The notes below the pieces were generated by a model. The model saw only the letters and a program-made list of their open reading frames with translations. It was not told the origin of the DNA and made no database searches. Position numbers and translations under genes: made by a program. Positions 12,280 to 24,421 of a stretch of DNA of 64,000 bases are shown here, one piece after another (within the stretch, counting starts at the first letter, position 1; every line of letters begins with the position of its first letter). The DNA lies in NCBI GenBank assembly GCA_029844215.1, contig CM056738.1:66307593-66371592 (forward strand). The letters are read 5' to 3'. This DNA comes from Przewalskia tangutica. Its lineage: Eukaryota; Streptophyta; Magnoliopsida; Solanales; Solanaceae.

Positions 12280-15200
12280 TGTTACACCCCGTAGTTCCAG
12301 GGTATGTATGTGAGCACATACGTACGAGTTTACGACAGAAATGTTGGAATGAAAGAAAGATGTGAATTTTCGACGGAAAAGTTTCCGGTTTTTGTGAAGA
12401 AAAAGGTTCGTTAGTGGGAATTGGATTCCCAGATTTGGTATTTGGACTTCTTAGATTTTATTAGAATTTTGGGATTTTATTTTCAGAAATGGTTACGTGG
12501 GGCCCACAGGAGAAATTTACTTTGTGGGCCCGCTTTTTGAGATTTTCAGATTTTGGATATTTTCGAGGACGAAATATTGTGGGCGAGTAAGGGCGACACG
12601 TGTCACCCCTTGTGTGGCCATGTGGGCCGAATGGTGTGACAAGTGGCCAGCCACTTGTCACCTACTCACTGGGCCGAATACGGCCCTAACACTGGCACCA
12701 TTCGCTGGCCATGTGGTGTGGTGGGACCCACACACACATGGCCCAATCTTGACCACCCACTTGCTTAGATCATGGCCCTTGATCCTTCTATATATACCCC
12801 TTAAGTTGAAGACTTAAATCATCTCACACTTAAAGCCTCCAAGGCAAAATATTTCCTCCCTTTAGGCTATGTTTCGTCCCCCTCCTCTTGTGTAAGAAAA
12901 TACTTGAGTATTATTGTATAATCCCAAATACATTGGCCTAGTATCCCTAGTAGTATTCCAAAGTTATTTTAATACTAGAGCCCTGAATGCTACTTTATTC
13001 CAATAGTCGAAACGAAACCCTAGAAAAATCTTCCTAGCTTGGTGGAAGTTTTTAGAGTTGTTTAGAAACTTCTAAGGTCGCTGGAGCGGGTTGGAGCGTA
13101 AGGAATTGAGCTAAACGTTGCTTCGATCGACTTATAAACTTGGATAATTTTAGGCTTATCGAGGTAATGATCTATGTCCCCTATCAGTAATTGGATTTTA
13201 CATGTCAGTAGTAGTTATACTTGAGTATATTATATTGGAAGGATGATTATAAAGGATTGAATCAGATTTACATTGGGTGTACTTACAGTGAGACTTGTGT
13301 ATTATTGTGAACAGAATTGAACACGCCTGGTTAGACGTGTAATCCTCAGGAGTTGTTGACCGTGCGGGCCCGGATAGTGAGGTGATTTATGTGATAGCGG
13401 GAGGTCTTTGCGAATTTTCTCAGAGAATACGGAATCTTGTATTTAGAATACTCTACGAAGAGATCTAGGAGTTGATAGGCGTTTTGTGGCCTTTATATGT
13501 TGCAAGATTCGAGTAGCGTATTCTACCAAGAGTGGAAAAGGCTAGCAGGTTACAAAGATCGCGAGCGTTTTGCTTATTGTCGATAATCGTCGCGAGGTAT
13601 GTGAGCCTCTTCCTATCTTTTCTAGCATGATTGTTGTGAACTATGTAGTACGGTAGACGTACATGTGCTAAGTGATTTGGTTGGTTTAATACATAGGGTG
13701 TTATAATAGCTTTATGGGAAGTTAGTTATAACGACTTTATGTAGGTAAAAGAATGGTTTATTGATTGTAGAAGTTAAGAGACTTGATCTTCAAAGATAAG
13801 AGACTTGACTTATAAACGACTTGATTTTGAAAGTTAAGAGACTTGATCTTGAAAGATAAGAGACTTGACTTATAACGACTTGTTTTCGGAAAAAGAGAAG
13901 TAACTTGATTTTAAGTATAGGTTACTTGTTTTGAAAAGAGTACATTATTGGGTTTTAAAAGAATACTTGTTGTTGTTTTAAAAGAAAAGAGACTTGTGGA
14001 ATTGAAGAGTTTTTGGTTTAGAACATAAAGTGTTATAGCAGCTTTATGGGAAATTAGTTATAACGACTTTATGAAAACAAAGGAATGGTTTTATCATTGG
14101 TTTTAAAATGGTAACTTGACTGTAAAAGGAGAAGCGTTTTGGTCTAAAAGGAAGGCATGTTATTGTCTTAATATGTTTTAAAAAGGAAAGTCTGGAAGTT
14201 GTTTTAATTAAAATGTTAGTCACCTTATTTTGATACTACGGGCATCGGGTGACTTTTGTGAAAGAAATGGATCTTCTAAAAAGAATTTAACGTACGTAGT
14301 ACTTTGGGGTTAAAACCTGGACTTTGGCATAAAATGAAAGTACCTTGAGTTGTGTGTAAAGTGCATATGTTTGCGTGTGATAGCCTTATTGTGCAAGTGT
14401 TGTATTCTTATGTTACCGCGTCTCTCGATGGAGGGCCGGTCATGTTATTCTTGATGGATGGACATACTGACACGATGGGTGGCCCACGAGTATGCTTCCA
14501 TTTTGATTCTTTGTCTTGTTGTTTCCTTTTGGACATATCGACACGACGCGTGGCGCATCGTATGGTTCCATTAGGATTGTTGTTCCATGGACTAGCTCTC
14601 CATGAGGTTTATCGATCGGCCTTGGTATCCGTGGTCGGCCAGACTTGCCCCGCCTCGTGGTGATTCGGCCTCGTACCGGTAGTTAGCCCTCGCACTTGCC
14701 TGCTCGGTGTAGGACGGTCTCGTGAAACGGCCTTGGTACCGTAGTTAGCCCTCGTGCTTGCCCTCGGCCAACGTGACACGGCCTTGGTATCCGTAGTCGG
14801 CTTCAGACTTGCCCGTGTCGCCTTCGTGGTTTGGTTGTATAATATTGTTAGTACGATTGTTATGACACGGTGGGACCTAGTGTTCATGTGTACTTCTTGG
14901 TGTGATTATATCATAGATCGCGGCAGTGAGGAAGGTATTCCACGCATGATTGATGTTGTGGGCGTGAGACCCATTGTTATACTTCGAGTAAACGACTTTG
15001 AGGCGTGAGTCACGACTTGACATACTGTTTATATATTATGGATCGTAGTTTGGTATCATACATGTCTCCCGCTTTATATAGACTATTATGATTTCATTTA
15101 CGTGATTTTACAATTTCACATACTTGGTACTGTTATCGACCTCCGGGCCGCGTTCACGCCGCAGTAGAGGTACATCGGTTGTGGATCCGCGCTTAGAGCA

Positions 15201-15534
15201 CAGTTCAGCTTTTGGGAAGCTCCGCTTTCTTGGAGGCTTATCTTTGGTATAGTCCTCGGTGTAGTTACTTGTACATTCGTGGTATGGCGGCCCCGTCCGC
15301 CATAGTTATGGTTACATTCTTAGAGGTCCGTAGTAATCGCAGTTGTGGTTTGTAAAAGGATTTAACTGCTCGTGTTGATATATATATGTATATATTCGTG
15401 AAGGTGACCGCTTGGTTAGCCTGGTTTATGCTTTATGACTTGTCTCATGTTTTAGTTTTTATTTCCGCTGATTTTCTCTGATGTTGTATCACTAGGTGCC
15501 CGGTAGCACTACCACGCCCCGTTCGGTCGTGACA
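12280..15534 (+). repeat. Element A 5' LTR
   Basis: The LTR is about 3.26 kb, from TGTTACACCCCGTAG to GTCGTGACA. It carries a TATA box TATATATA at 12789-12796, a tandem pair of ~52-bp AAGTTAAGAGACTTGAT units (13765-13880), two copies of the TTATAACGACTTTATG box region (13700-13745, 14032-14075) and the TACGTAGTACTTTGG box near 14292. The ORF at 14352-14663 inside it has no recognisable domain and is treated as chance. Confidence 0.9.
12789..12796 (+). promoter_or_regulatory. TATA box of element A 5' LTR
   Basis: TATATATA followed by CCCC sits about 510 bp into the LTR, and the identical site is at 18427-18434 in the 3' LTR. LTRs of the same family in reverse (E, I) have TATAAATA at the matching distance. 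Promoter use is inferred. Confidence 0.55.
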
Positions 15535-15538
15535 AAAG

Positions 15539-15549
15539 TGGTATCGAGC
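15539..15549 (+). other. Primer-binding site of element A
   Basis: TGGTATCGAGC begins four bases after the LTR end. It matches the complement of the initiator tRNA-Met 3' end, TGGTATCAGAGC, with one base missing. E and G keep the full 12-base match. Confidence 0.8.
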
Positions 15550-15735
15550 GCTTAATCCTCGGAAAGTATCTACGCATCGTATCTAGTAGTCTTGATTATC
15601 GGCGTGTTGCACCACACCTATAATCGTGAGGTCGCAGGATATTTAGGATTGGTTTCCATTCTTCTCACTCTGAGATCGTGCCTTAGAGCTGTGTTATAAG
15701 TTGGACTCCCTCTGGCGTATTCTTATGTACCAGTT

Positions 15736-16490
15736 ATGCCTCCGCGCAAGGCAACCAGGGCCCAGATGGGCAAGGCAGCAGAGGGAGCTGCGAGTAGAAC
15801 ACAGAGGGGTACGAGGGCTTAGGCCTGGTCGTTACCTGAGATAGTACTTCAGACGATGAGTTTTATGACGCCGCTAGCCCCAGCAGAGTTTAGAGCGGCA
15901 GCAGTTTCTACTGAGGCCACGATACCTGAGCCTCCAGTACCACGGCCAGGAGCCGAGGATATGAGTTCAAGGAAATGGCCCAGTTACTAGCTAGGCTGGT
16001 GGCTGGGAATGAGGACGGACGGAAGCCGGTGGTTCCGGCAGTACCAGTGGTTCACCCTAGATCCAGTAGTCTGAGACTTCGGGATTTCTTGAGTCATTCG
16101 CGAGTTCTATGGATAGAAAGCTGAGGATCATCCTCAGGGTGTCGTGCTAGTTTGGGAGATTGTTATACCTGTGGCCGTCAGGGCCATGTGATGGGAGGAT
16201 GTCCAAGTAGGAGGGATACAAGAGGATGACTCACCGGCCGGGCCATGTTCAGCTTGTTCGAGAAGGGGTGTTAGTCGATGAGGTCACCCCTACCTCGTTG
16301 GCTATCAGAATAGACTCCATTATGGGGAGTGTCGTACTGCTTTGACAACTTGTATGCTTGCGGCCAACAGGGCCATTTGGTGAGAGTTTGTCCGACCAGA
16401 GGTAGCACAGATGTAGAGATTCAGCCTTCGGGATCGGTGGCTGGATCATCGCCTTGTATAACTAGGCGCCCTGCAGGGCAGGATTATGAT
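15736..16490 (+). pseudogene. Element A gag with two zinc knuckles, broken
   Basis: Gag would form the particle and bind the element RNA. The start MPPRKATRAQMGKAAEGA is shared with C, E and G and fixes the ATG about 190 bp after the PBS. A stop follows 28 codons later. The capsid middle is largely missing: about 60 bp after the LRDFLSH-like segment the sequence jumps to CYTCGRQGHVMGGC (16161-16202), a complete CCHC knuckle. A second knuckle-like unit at 16344-16390 reads LYACGQQGHLVRVC, with its first Cys lost. The end reads QPSGSVAGSSP and RPAGQDYD, which also closes gag in E. Confidence 0.8.
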
Positions 16491-17070
16491 TAGAGCGACA
16501 AAGAGAAAGTAAGGCAGTAGTTGCAGAGATACCTTTAGCCCTTAAAAGACTTGGTTATGTTGTTATGGTGGATACGTGTTAAGTGCTATGTACGGGTAGC
16601 ATTGTGTTAAGTGTGAATTAGAAAACATGGGTAGTTGAGAAAGGGTAAGTCCGAGACGACGATTGTGAGCCTTAGAATTTATAACGCTTAGGACCTTGGA
16701 TGCACGGCCGCTGAGGGGATGATTACGGTTGGTCTTTGTCGAAGTACTTGGTATGCATGATATGTATTGTGGGATAATTCCATGGGTAGTGTGAGATGGA
16801 AGTGGTAGCTTTCATGACTTGTGTTAGTAAGATGGGTCCGGATCGGGGAACAAGAGTTTGGCGCGATAGCGGGTCGGGTTGAGGCATGATCGCGTCAACC
16901 CGCACCCGAATGGGACGGGTCAGTGGTGGTCCCGCCAGATGGTAGGATCACGAGGTGCTAGGCCCAAGTTTAGGTAACCATCAGACGAGTTCGAGGACGC
17001 GTTCGACCGCAGTCGCCGATGAGGTCATCCTATCTTGTCTTTCACCGATCGCCATTTACTCGGCGAGGTT
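16491..17070 (+). other. Non-coding filler in place of protease-RT-RNase H (element A)
   Basis: No open frame or retroelement motif is seen. Parts of it align by eye with 40166-40780 (D) and 50160-50725 (E), both on the minus strand, and with 26030-26290 in B. The clearest shared piece includes AGGCCCAAGTTTAGGTAACC (16961-16980). It may be an old remnant of coding sequence that has decayed beyond recognition. Confidence 0.6.
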
Positions 17071-17760
17071 ATGCGAGATGTTATGTATCGCGAGGGTTGT
17101 AAGGCATGCGGGTTCCTACTTTCTATGGGCAGTGGAGCCCGCCTGGCTATTTCTTTGTGTCCGGAGGTTTTACCAGCAGGATAGGAACTCGAGTGAGTCT
17201 CGTGTGCATTTACCCTCGCGGTGTTGTGATTTCGGGGTAGCAGAAGGATTATGTGCCTCTTGTTGAGTGTGTATTATTATAATAGCTACCAATTCAAGAT
17301 TCGGATATCGCCTTATGAAGGCTTGTATAAAGCGGAAGTGTTGGTTGTCGATCGATTGGTTCGATGTTGGCAAGGTTCGATAGTGGTACACGCTTGTTTC
17401 ACAGAACGTGGATAGGGTGAAGCTTATCGGATGAGGTTCTTAGCGGCTGAGTCGCCAGGTTCGCGGCGATAATCAAAGATCAACACTTGGAGTTCAGCCG
17501 ACGTGGTCTTCGAAGGTACCACCCGGCGGTGTGACGAGTTTTGGAAAGCGAGGGCAACTTAGCCCAAGTACTTTGGGCCTTTCAAAGATTGGGTTGTACA
17601 ATAGGCCGGTTTGCCTATAAGATAGCACTGCCGTCCGACTTAGGAGGCGATACGTTCGGTACTCCATGTTACTAGGTTTCGGAAGAGTATCCTTTGGACC
17701 AGGAGTGAGAGTTAGTAATGTTATACACGTTAGAGGAGATTCCTCGTTGGCTTGGATTTG
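17071..17760 (+). pseudogene. Element A integrase remnant (end of core and C-terminal domain)
   Basis: Pieces match integrase: a HGVPTF-like segment near 17110, a YNSYQFKIRISPYEGLY segment near 17275-17325, DWFDVGK near 17355, GVTSFGKRGQL near 17535 and YFGPF near 17570. These correspond to the end of the catalytic core and the C-terminal domain. Stops occur throughout. The zinc finger and the first half of the core are absent, as in D. No chromodomain is recognisable before the polypurine tract. Confidence 0.72.
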
Positions 17761-17867
17761 AGTTTTGCGCACATGTTATATTCTGGCCATTGGTGGCATG
17801 ATCGATTTTTGTAAGTGTAGTAGTGGAGACTACACCGGCGCATGTATGTTTAGAGACTTAGAAGGAA

Positions 17868-17900
17868 CATTCGGGACGAATGTTTCTAAGGGGGGAAGAA
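17868..17900 (+). other. Palindrome and polypurine tract of element A
   Basis: CATTCGGGACGAATG (17868-17882) is followed by CTAAGGGGGGAAGAA directly before the LTR start at 17901. The layout is identical to B, C, D and E. Confidence 0.85.
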
Positions 17901-20900
17901 TGTTACACCCCGTAGTTCCAGGGTATGTATGTGAGGACATACGTACGAGTTTACGACAGAAATGTTGGAATGAAAGAAAGATGTGAATTTTCGACGGAAA
18001 AGTTTCCGGTTTTTGTGAAGAAAAAGGTTCGTTAGTGGAAATTGGATTCCCAGATTTGGTATTTGGACTTCTTGGATTTTATTAGAATTTTGGGATTTTA
18101 TTTTCAGAAATGGTTACGTGGGGCCCACAGGAGAAATTTACGGTTTTATGGGGCCCGCTTTGTTTTGAGATTTTCGGTATTTTGGATATTTTCGGAGGAC
18201 GAAATATTGTGGACGAGTAAGGGGGCGACACGTGTCACCCCCCTTGTGTGGCCATGTGGGCCGAAATGGTGTGACAAGTGGCTAGCCACTTGTCACCTAC
18301 TCACTTGGCCGAATATGGCCCTAACACTTGGCACCCAATTCGTTGGCCATGTGGTATGGTGGGACCCACACACACATGGCCCAATCTTGACCACCCACTT
18401 GCTTAGATCATGTCCCTTGATCCTTCTATATATACCCCTTAAGTTGAAGACTTAAATCATCTCACACTTAAAGCCTCCAAGGCAAAATATTTCCCTCCCT
18501 TTAGGCTATGTTTCATCCCCCTCCCCTCTTGGGTAAGAAAATACTTGGAGTATTATTGTATAATACCAAATACATTGGCCTAGTATCCCTAGTAGTATTC
18601 CAAAGTTATTTTAAAACTAGGAGCCCGGAAATGCTACTTTATTCCAATAGTCGCAAAACGAAACCCTAGAAAAATCTTCCTAGCTTGGTGGAAGTTTTTA
18701 GAGAAGTTGTTTAGAAACTTCTAAGGGTCGCTTGGAGCGGGTTGGAGCGTAAGGAATTGGAGCTAAACGTTGCTCTGGATCGACTTATAAACTTGGATAA
18801 TTTTGGGCTTATCGAGGTAATGATCTATGTCCCCTATCAGAATTGGATTTTACATGTCAGAGTAGTTATACTTGAGTATATTATATTGGAAGGATGATTA
18901 TAAAGGATTGAATCAGATTTACATCGACTGCATTTACAGAGACTTGTGTAGTATTATTGTGAAGAATTGAACACGCCCGGTTAGACGTGTAATCCTCGAG
19001 TTGTTGGCACAGTAGCGCCCGGATAGGAGGTGATTTATGTGATAATGGGGGAGGTGCCGAATTTTCTCGTAGAATACGGAATCTTGTATTTAGAATACTC
19101 TACGAAGAGATCTAGGAGTTGATAGGAGTTTTGTGGCCTTTATAGGTTGCGATTTGAGTAGCGTATTCTACTCAAGAGTGGAAAAGGCTAGCAGGTTACT
19201 GATCGTGGAGCGTTTTCTTATTGTCGATAATCGTCGCGAGGTATGTGAACCTCTTCCTATCTTTTCTAGCATGATTGTTGTGAACTATGTAGTACGGAGA
19301 CGCATACGTGTGATAGTGATTTGGTTGGTTTAATACATAGTGTTATAATAGCTTTATGGGAAGTTAGTTATAACGACTTTATGTAGGTAAAAGAATGGTT
19401 TATTGATTGTAGAAGTTAAGAGACTTGATCTTCAAAGATAAGAGACTTGACTTATAAACGACTTGATTTTGAAAGTTAAGAGACTTGATCTTGAAAGATA
19501 AGAGACTTGACTTATAACGACTTGTTTTTGGAAAAAGAGAAGTAACTTGATTTTAAGTATAGGTTACTTGTTTTGAAAAGAGTACATTATTGGGTTTTAA
19601 AAGAATACTTGTTGTTGTTTTAAAAGAAAAGAGACTTGTGGAATTGAAGAGTTTTTGGTTTAGAACATAAAGTGTTATAACAACTTTATGGGAAATTAGT
19701 TATAACGACTTTATGAAAACAAAGGAATGGTTTTATCATTGGTTTTAAAATGGTAACTTGACTGTAAAAGGAGAAGCGTTTTGGTTTAAAAGGAAGGCAT
19801 GTTATTGTCTTAATATGTTTTAAAAAGGAAAGTCTGGAAGTTGTTTTAATTAAAATGTTAGTCACCTTATTTTGATACTACGGGCATCGGGTGACTTTTG
19901 TGAAAGAAATGGATCTTCTAAAAAGAATTTAACGTACGTAGTACTTTGGGGTTAAAACCTGGACTTTGGCATAAAATGAAAGTACCTTGAGTTGTGTGTA
20001 AAGTGCCTATGTTTGCGTGTTATAGCCTTATTGTGCAAGTGTTGTATTCTTATGTTACCGCGTCTCTCGATGGAGGGCCGGTCATGTTATTCTTGATGGA
20101 TGGACATATCGACCACGGGTGGCCCACGAGTATGCTTCCATTTTGATTCTGTCTTGTTGTTTCCTTTTGGACATACCGACACGACGCGCGCGCATCGTAT
20201 GGTTCCATTAGGATTGTTGTTCCATGTACTAGCTCTCCATGAGGTTTACCGATCGCCTTGGTATCCGTGGTCGGCTTGTACTTGCCCGCCTCGTGGCTGA
20301 TTCGCCTTGTACTGGTAGTTAGCCCTCGTGACTTGCCCCGCTCAGTAGTGACGGTCTCGTGACACGCTCGTACTGTAGTTAGCCCTCGATTGCCCCCGCC
20401 GCCACGTGACACGACCTTGGTATCTGGTAGTCGGCTTTCGTACTTGCCCCGTGTCAGCTTCGTAGTTTGGTTGTATAATATTGTTAGTACGGTTGTTATG
20501 ACACAGGTGGGACCTAGTGTTCATGTGTACTTCTTGGTGTGATTATATCATAGATCGCCAGCGGGAAGGTATTCCACGGGCATGATTGATGTTGTGGGCG
20601 TGAGACCCATTGTTATACTTGAGTAAACGACTTTGAGGGCATGAGTCCCTGACTTGACATGACTGTTTATATATTATGGACTGTAGTTTGGTTATCATAC
20701 ATGTCTCCTGCTTTATATAGACTATTATGATTTCATTTACAGTATTTTACAGTTTCACATACTTGGTACCTGTTGTACTGACCTCCTTCGGGGGGCTGCG
20801 TTCATGCCGCAGGTAGAGGTACATCGTGTCACGACCCGAACCCGGGCCCGTGACTGGTGCCTTACCCCGGGCACCCAAGTAGCCATACATCAGAGTAATC

Positions 20901-23900
20901 AGCGGAATATAAAACAAGACATGAATAAAGTGACGTGTAAAACAGTTATCTGAGAAAAGTTGCCTTTCGGCATAAATATATAACAACTAGAATAGCTTAC
21001 ATCCCTTTACAATTCTACCCACAACAAGATTCATGCACTTAAGAATGATATGACAACAATGGCGGGACAGGGCCCCGCCATACCTCTGAATGTAAGCACT
21101 TACAACGACATGGGACTATACCATTGATAAGCCTCCGGAGAAACGGAGCTTCCCAAACGCTGAACTGTGACCCTAAGAGAGGATCAACACTGGTGTACCT
21201 CTACCTGCGGCATGAACGCAGCTCAAGGGCGAGGTCGATAACAGTACCAAGTATGTGAAATCAAAATATCAGAAATGAATTCATTGTAGTCTATATAAAG
21301 CTGGTGACATGTATGATAACCTAACTACAGTTCACAATATATAAGCATATGTCAAGTCGTGGACTCACGCCTCAAAGTCATCGATCAAATACAACTATGG
21401 GTCTCACGCCCACAACATCAATCATGCCCGTGGAATATCTTCCTCACCGCCAGCCTATGATATAAAAGCACCAAGGAATACACATGAACACCGTGTCCTA
21501 CCGTCATAATAAAACCGCACGGTAAGTACGAAGGCATAGCCGACTACTAAAACCCACGCATCAACAAGGTCATAAATCAGATCATGAGATCTGTCTAGAC
21601 CGCCACATGATCGGCCGCCACTCGCGCGCAGATCTAATGCGCGCGTCTAGTCCTCGAACTTCCCGCAGCTCGCATAAGCCACTCCGATGGCCCGCATGAG
21701 GTATTCCTGCATCGAGGGTAGCTACTCCCGCAACGCCCCGACTCGCGATCCGCATGGCCACATAGACCGCATGACCATAAAGGCCGCACACTAACCCGAA
21801 CTCTCGTAGCTCGCATAGGTCACACAAACCCGCATGAGGTATTCTCGAATCATAGGTCACACAGACTACCGAGTCTACCCCGTGACGGAGGCGACAACCC
21901 CTAATCATGTCAAGAGGTGAGTGATATAATACTAACATAACGACTTATCGTTAAACAACATAAGCACAACAAGGAAACCCTTTATACAAACATCACAAGA
22001 CACTAACACACGTAGCATCCTAACATGTCTACTTATCAAACCATCTTACTACACTTTCCAGAATCAATACAAGACTTTCATAAAAAAAAAATAAGTAAAC
22101 CGTTCCTTCTATCTTCCTTAAGTCGTTATACCTAACTTCCCATAAAGCTAGTATAACACTTAAGCTTTTAAAACCAAGTATTTCTTTTCTTTCAAAAATG
22201 GTTAATAACTCTTTTGAAATACTTCCAGATTCTTATTATTTAAACTCAAGTCAAAAGACTTCAAAGTAAAACCAAAACAATTTCCATACCTTCTTTTAAA
22301 ACAAAGGCACTTCTCCTTTAAAAGTCAAGTAGCAATATACTTTTCAAACCAAGTGTCTTACTCTTTTAAAAACAAGTAACATATACCTTTAAATCAAATT
22401 ACTTCTCCTTTCCCAAAATTCAAGTTGTTTATAAGTCAAGTTATCATTTTAAATCCAATGATAAAACCATTCTTATTTTCGAAATCAAGATAACTTTATT
22501 CTTTAAAAGACCACACACCCATTAATCATGAGTGAGATTTTACAACTTTTTAACATAATTCAAGTCCTTAATGTTTCATAACAAGTCACTTAACTTTGGA
22601 ATCAAGTCAAGGACACAAAAGGAAAATCAACTTCCTTTAAACACACGTGCGTCTACCGCACTAAATATATTTCACAAATATCATGCTAGAAAGGATAGGA
22701 AGAGGTTCACATACCTCGCGACGATTATCGACAATTAGCAAAACGCTCCAAAGTACTCTAACCTTGCTCGCCTTTTCCACCCTTCAAGTAGAATACGCTA
22801 CTCGTAGTACTTCAACCTATAAAGGCCAAAAAACGTCTATAAACCTCTAGCTCTCTTCGTTTAATAATTCTTTATAAAATTTTCCTTTTTCTACGGAAAA
22901 TTCAGCAGCACCTCCCCCCCCCCCCCCCGCAACCACATAAAACTCCTCCTCAAACGAGGCCTGCTACCAAACCAACAATTCCAGGGGGGTTACACGTCTA
23001 ACCGGACGTGTACAATTCTACTCCACAATAATACTACAAGTCTACTGCAAATACAGTCCAATGTACATACAGTTCAATTCCTTATAATTATACTTCCAAT
23101 ATATCTTATACTCAATGATTAACTACTACAACATGTAATTTCCAATTACAATAGGGACATAGATCATTACCTCGATAAGCCCAAAATTATCCAAGATTAT
23201 AAGTCGATCCCGAGCAACGCTTAGCTCCAATTCTCGACGCCCAACCCGCTCCAAGAAACCCTTAGAAGTTTCCAAATAACTTCTCTTAACACTTCATCTA
23301 AGCTATGAAGATTTTTCTAGGGCTTCGTTTTTGCGACTAAAGGAATAAAGTAGAATTTCCGGGCTCCTAGTATTGAAATAACTTGGAATACAACTAGGGA
23401 TACTAGGCTAAGGTACTTGGGACTATATCAACACTTGAAGAATATTTCCTACACCAAGGGGGAGAGTAGGACGAGAACCTCAACAAAGGGGGAGTATTTT
23501 GTGACTTAGAATCTCAAAGTGTGGATGAAATAAGTCTTGAAACAATGGGGTATTTATAGGAAAATCAATGGCCAAGATCTAGGCAAGTGTGTGGTGAGGA
23601 TGGGGTACATGTGTGGGTAGTTGGCCAACCATTTGGCTACCACAAAATGGGACAAGTGGCCACCACAAAATGGGCCACTTGTCCACCTAAAAACGCCCCA
23701 CTGCCTTCTCCAATTCGCCAACATGGCCACACGGGGTGAGGCGTGTCGCCCCTACTCGCCCAAAATATTTCATCTTCCAAAATATCCGCAATGCCAAAAA
23801 TCCAAAAATAAAGTGGGCCCACAAAACAGAATTCTCCGTGGCCCCACGTGACCAATTTCGGAAATAAAATTCCATAATTCTCAAATATTCCAAAAAGTCC

Positions 23901-24421
23901 GAATACCAAATCTGGGAATCCAATTCCCATTAACGAACATTTTTCCTTCTCAAAATTCGGAAACTTTTCCGTCGAAAAATCACATCTTTCTTCCTTTCCA
24001 ATTTTAATGTCGTATTTACGTATGTACGTCCTCATATACATACACTAGAACTACGGGGTGTAACACCGCGCTCTTAGGAGCACAGTTCAGCTTTTTGGGA
24101 AGCTCCATTTCTTCGGAGGCTTATCTTTGGTATAGTCCCCTGTCAGTGTAGTTACTTGTACATTCAGGGGTATGGCGGGGCCCTGTCCCGTCATAGTTAT
24201 GGTTACATTCTTAGAGGTCTGTAGTACTATTGTGGGCAGGGTTTGTAAAAGGATTTAACTGTTCAGGTTGATATATATATGTATATATTCGGGTGACCGC
24301 TTTGTTAGCATGGTTTATGCTTTATGACTTGTCTCATGTTTTAGTTTTTATTTCACGATTTTCTCGATGTTGTATCACTAGGGTGCCCGGTAGGCACGAC
24401 CACGCCCCGGTTCGGTCGTGA
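17901..24421 (+). repeat. Element A 3' LTR, split by solo LTR I
   Basis: The first part, 17901-20826, follows the 5' LTR closely up to a GGTAGAGGTACATCG sequence. The remaining 355 bases are at 24067-24421, starting CGCGCTCTTAGGAGCAC, which corresponds to the sequence near 15188. The pieces together account for a whole LTR. About nine bases present in the 5' LTR between the two breakpoints are missing, and no clean target duplication surrounds the insert. TATA box at 18427-18434. Confidence 0.85.
20827..24065 (-). repeat. Solo LTR I, same family as A and E, reversed
   Basis: It starts on the minus strand with TGTTACACCCCGTAG at 24065 and ends GTCACGACCC (plus-strand view) at 20827, about 3.24 kb. 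No PBS, gag or polypurine tract adjoins it, so it is a solo LTR, usually the product of recombination between two LTRs of one element. It is closer to E's LTRs than to A's in its first 150 bases. It has a TATAAATA site on the minus strand (23551-23558) and a C run at 22916-22928. The small ORFs at 21582-21938 and 23637-24041 are frames within the LTR. Confidence 0.88.

Larger units (their letters stand above)
12280..24421 (+). mobile_element. Element A: non-autonomous gypsy element inserted in B's 5' LTR
   Basis: It has a 5' LTR (12280-15534), a PBS, a 2.37-kb internal region, a polypurine tract, and a 3' LTR (17901-20826 plus 24067-24421). B's LTR resumes at 24422 with TTATGTATGATAAG, so TTAT is duplicated at the two edges. 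If CAG has dropped out at the right edge, the duplication would be GTTAT with a normal GTGACA end. The internal region has gag and the last part of integrase but no protease, RT or RNase H, so A needed enzymes from elsewhere. Confidence 0.88.

Noticed and set aside
12497..12817. Open frame of 106 residues near the start of A's LTR, also present at 18042-18455 and, reversed, in E and I
   Set aside because: It lies inside LTR sequence over the promoter region, its repeated occurrence follows from LTR copying, and no domain is visible.
22914..22928. Long C or G runs (also 7716, 38474, 48350, 55051, 60979) as G-quadruplex or functional elements
   Set aside because: Their length varies between paired LTRs and homopolymer length is unreliable in consensus sequence.
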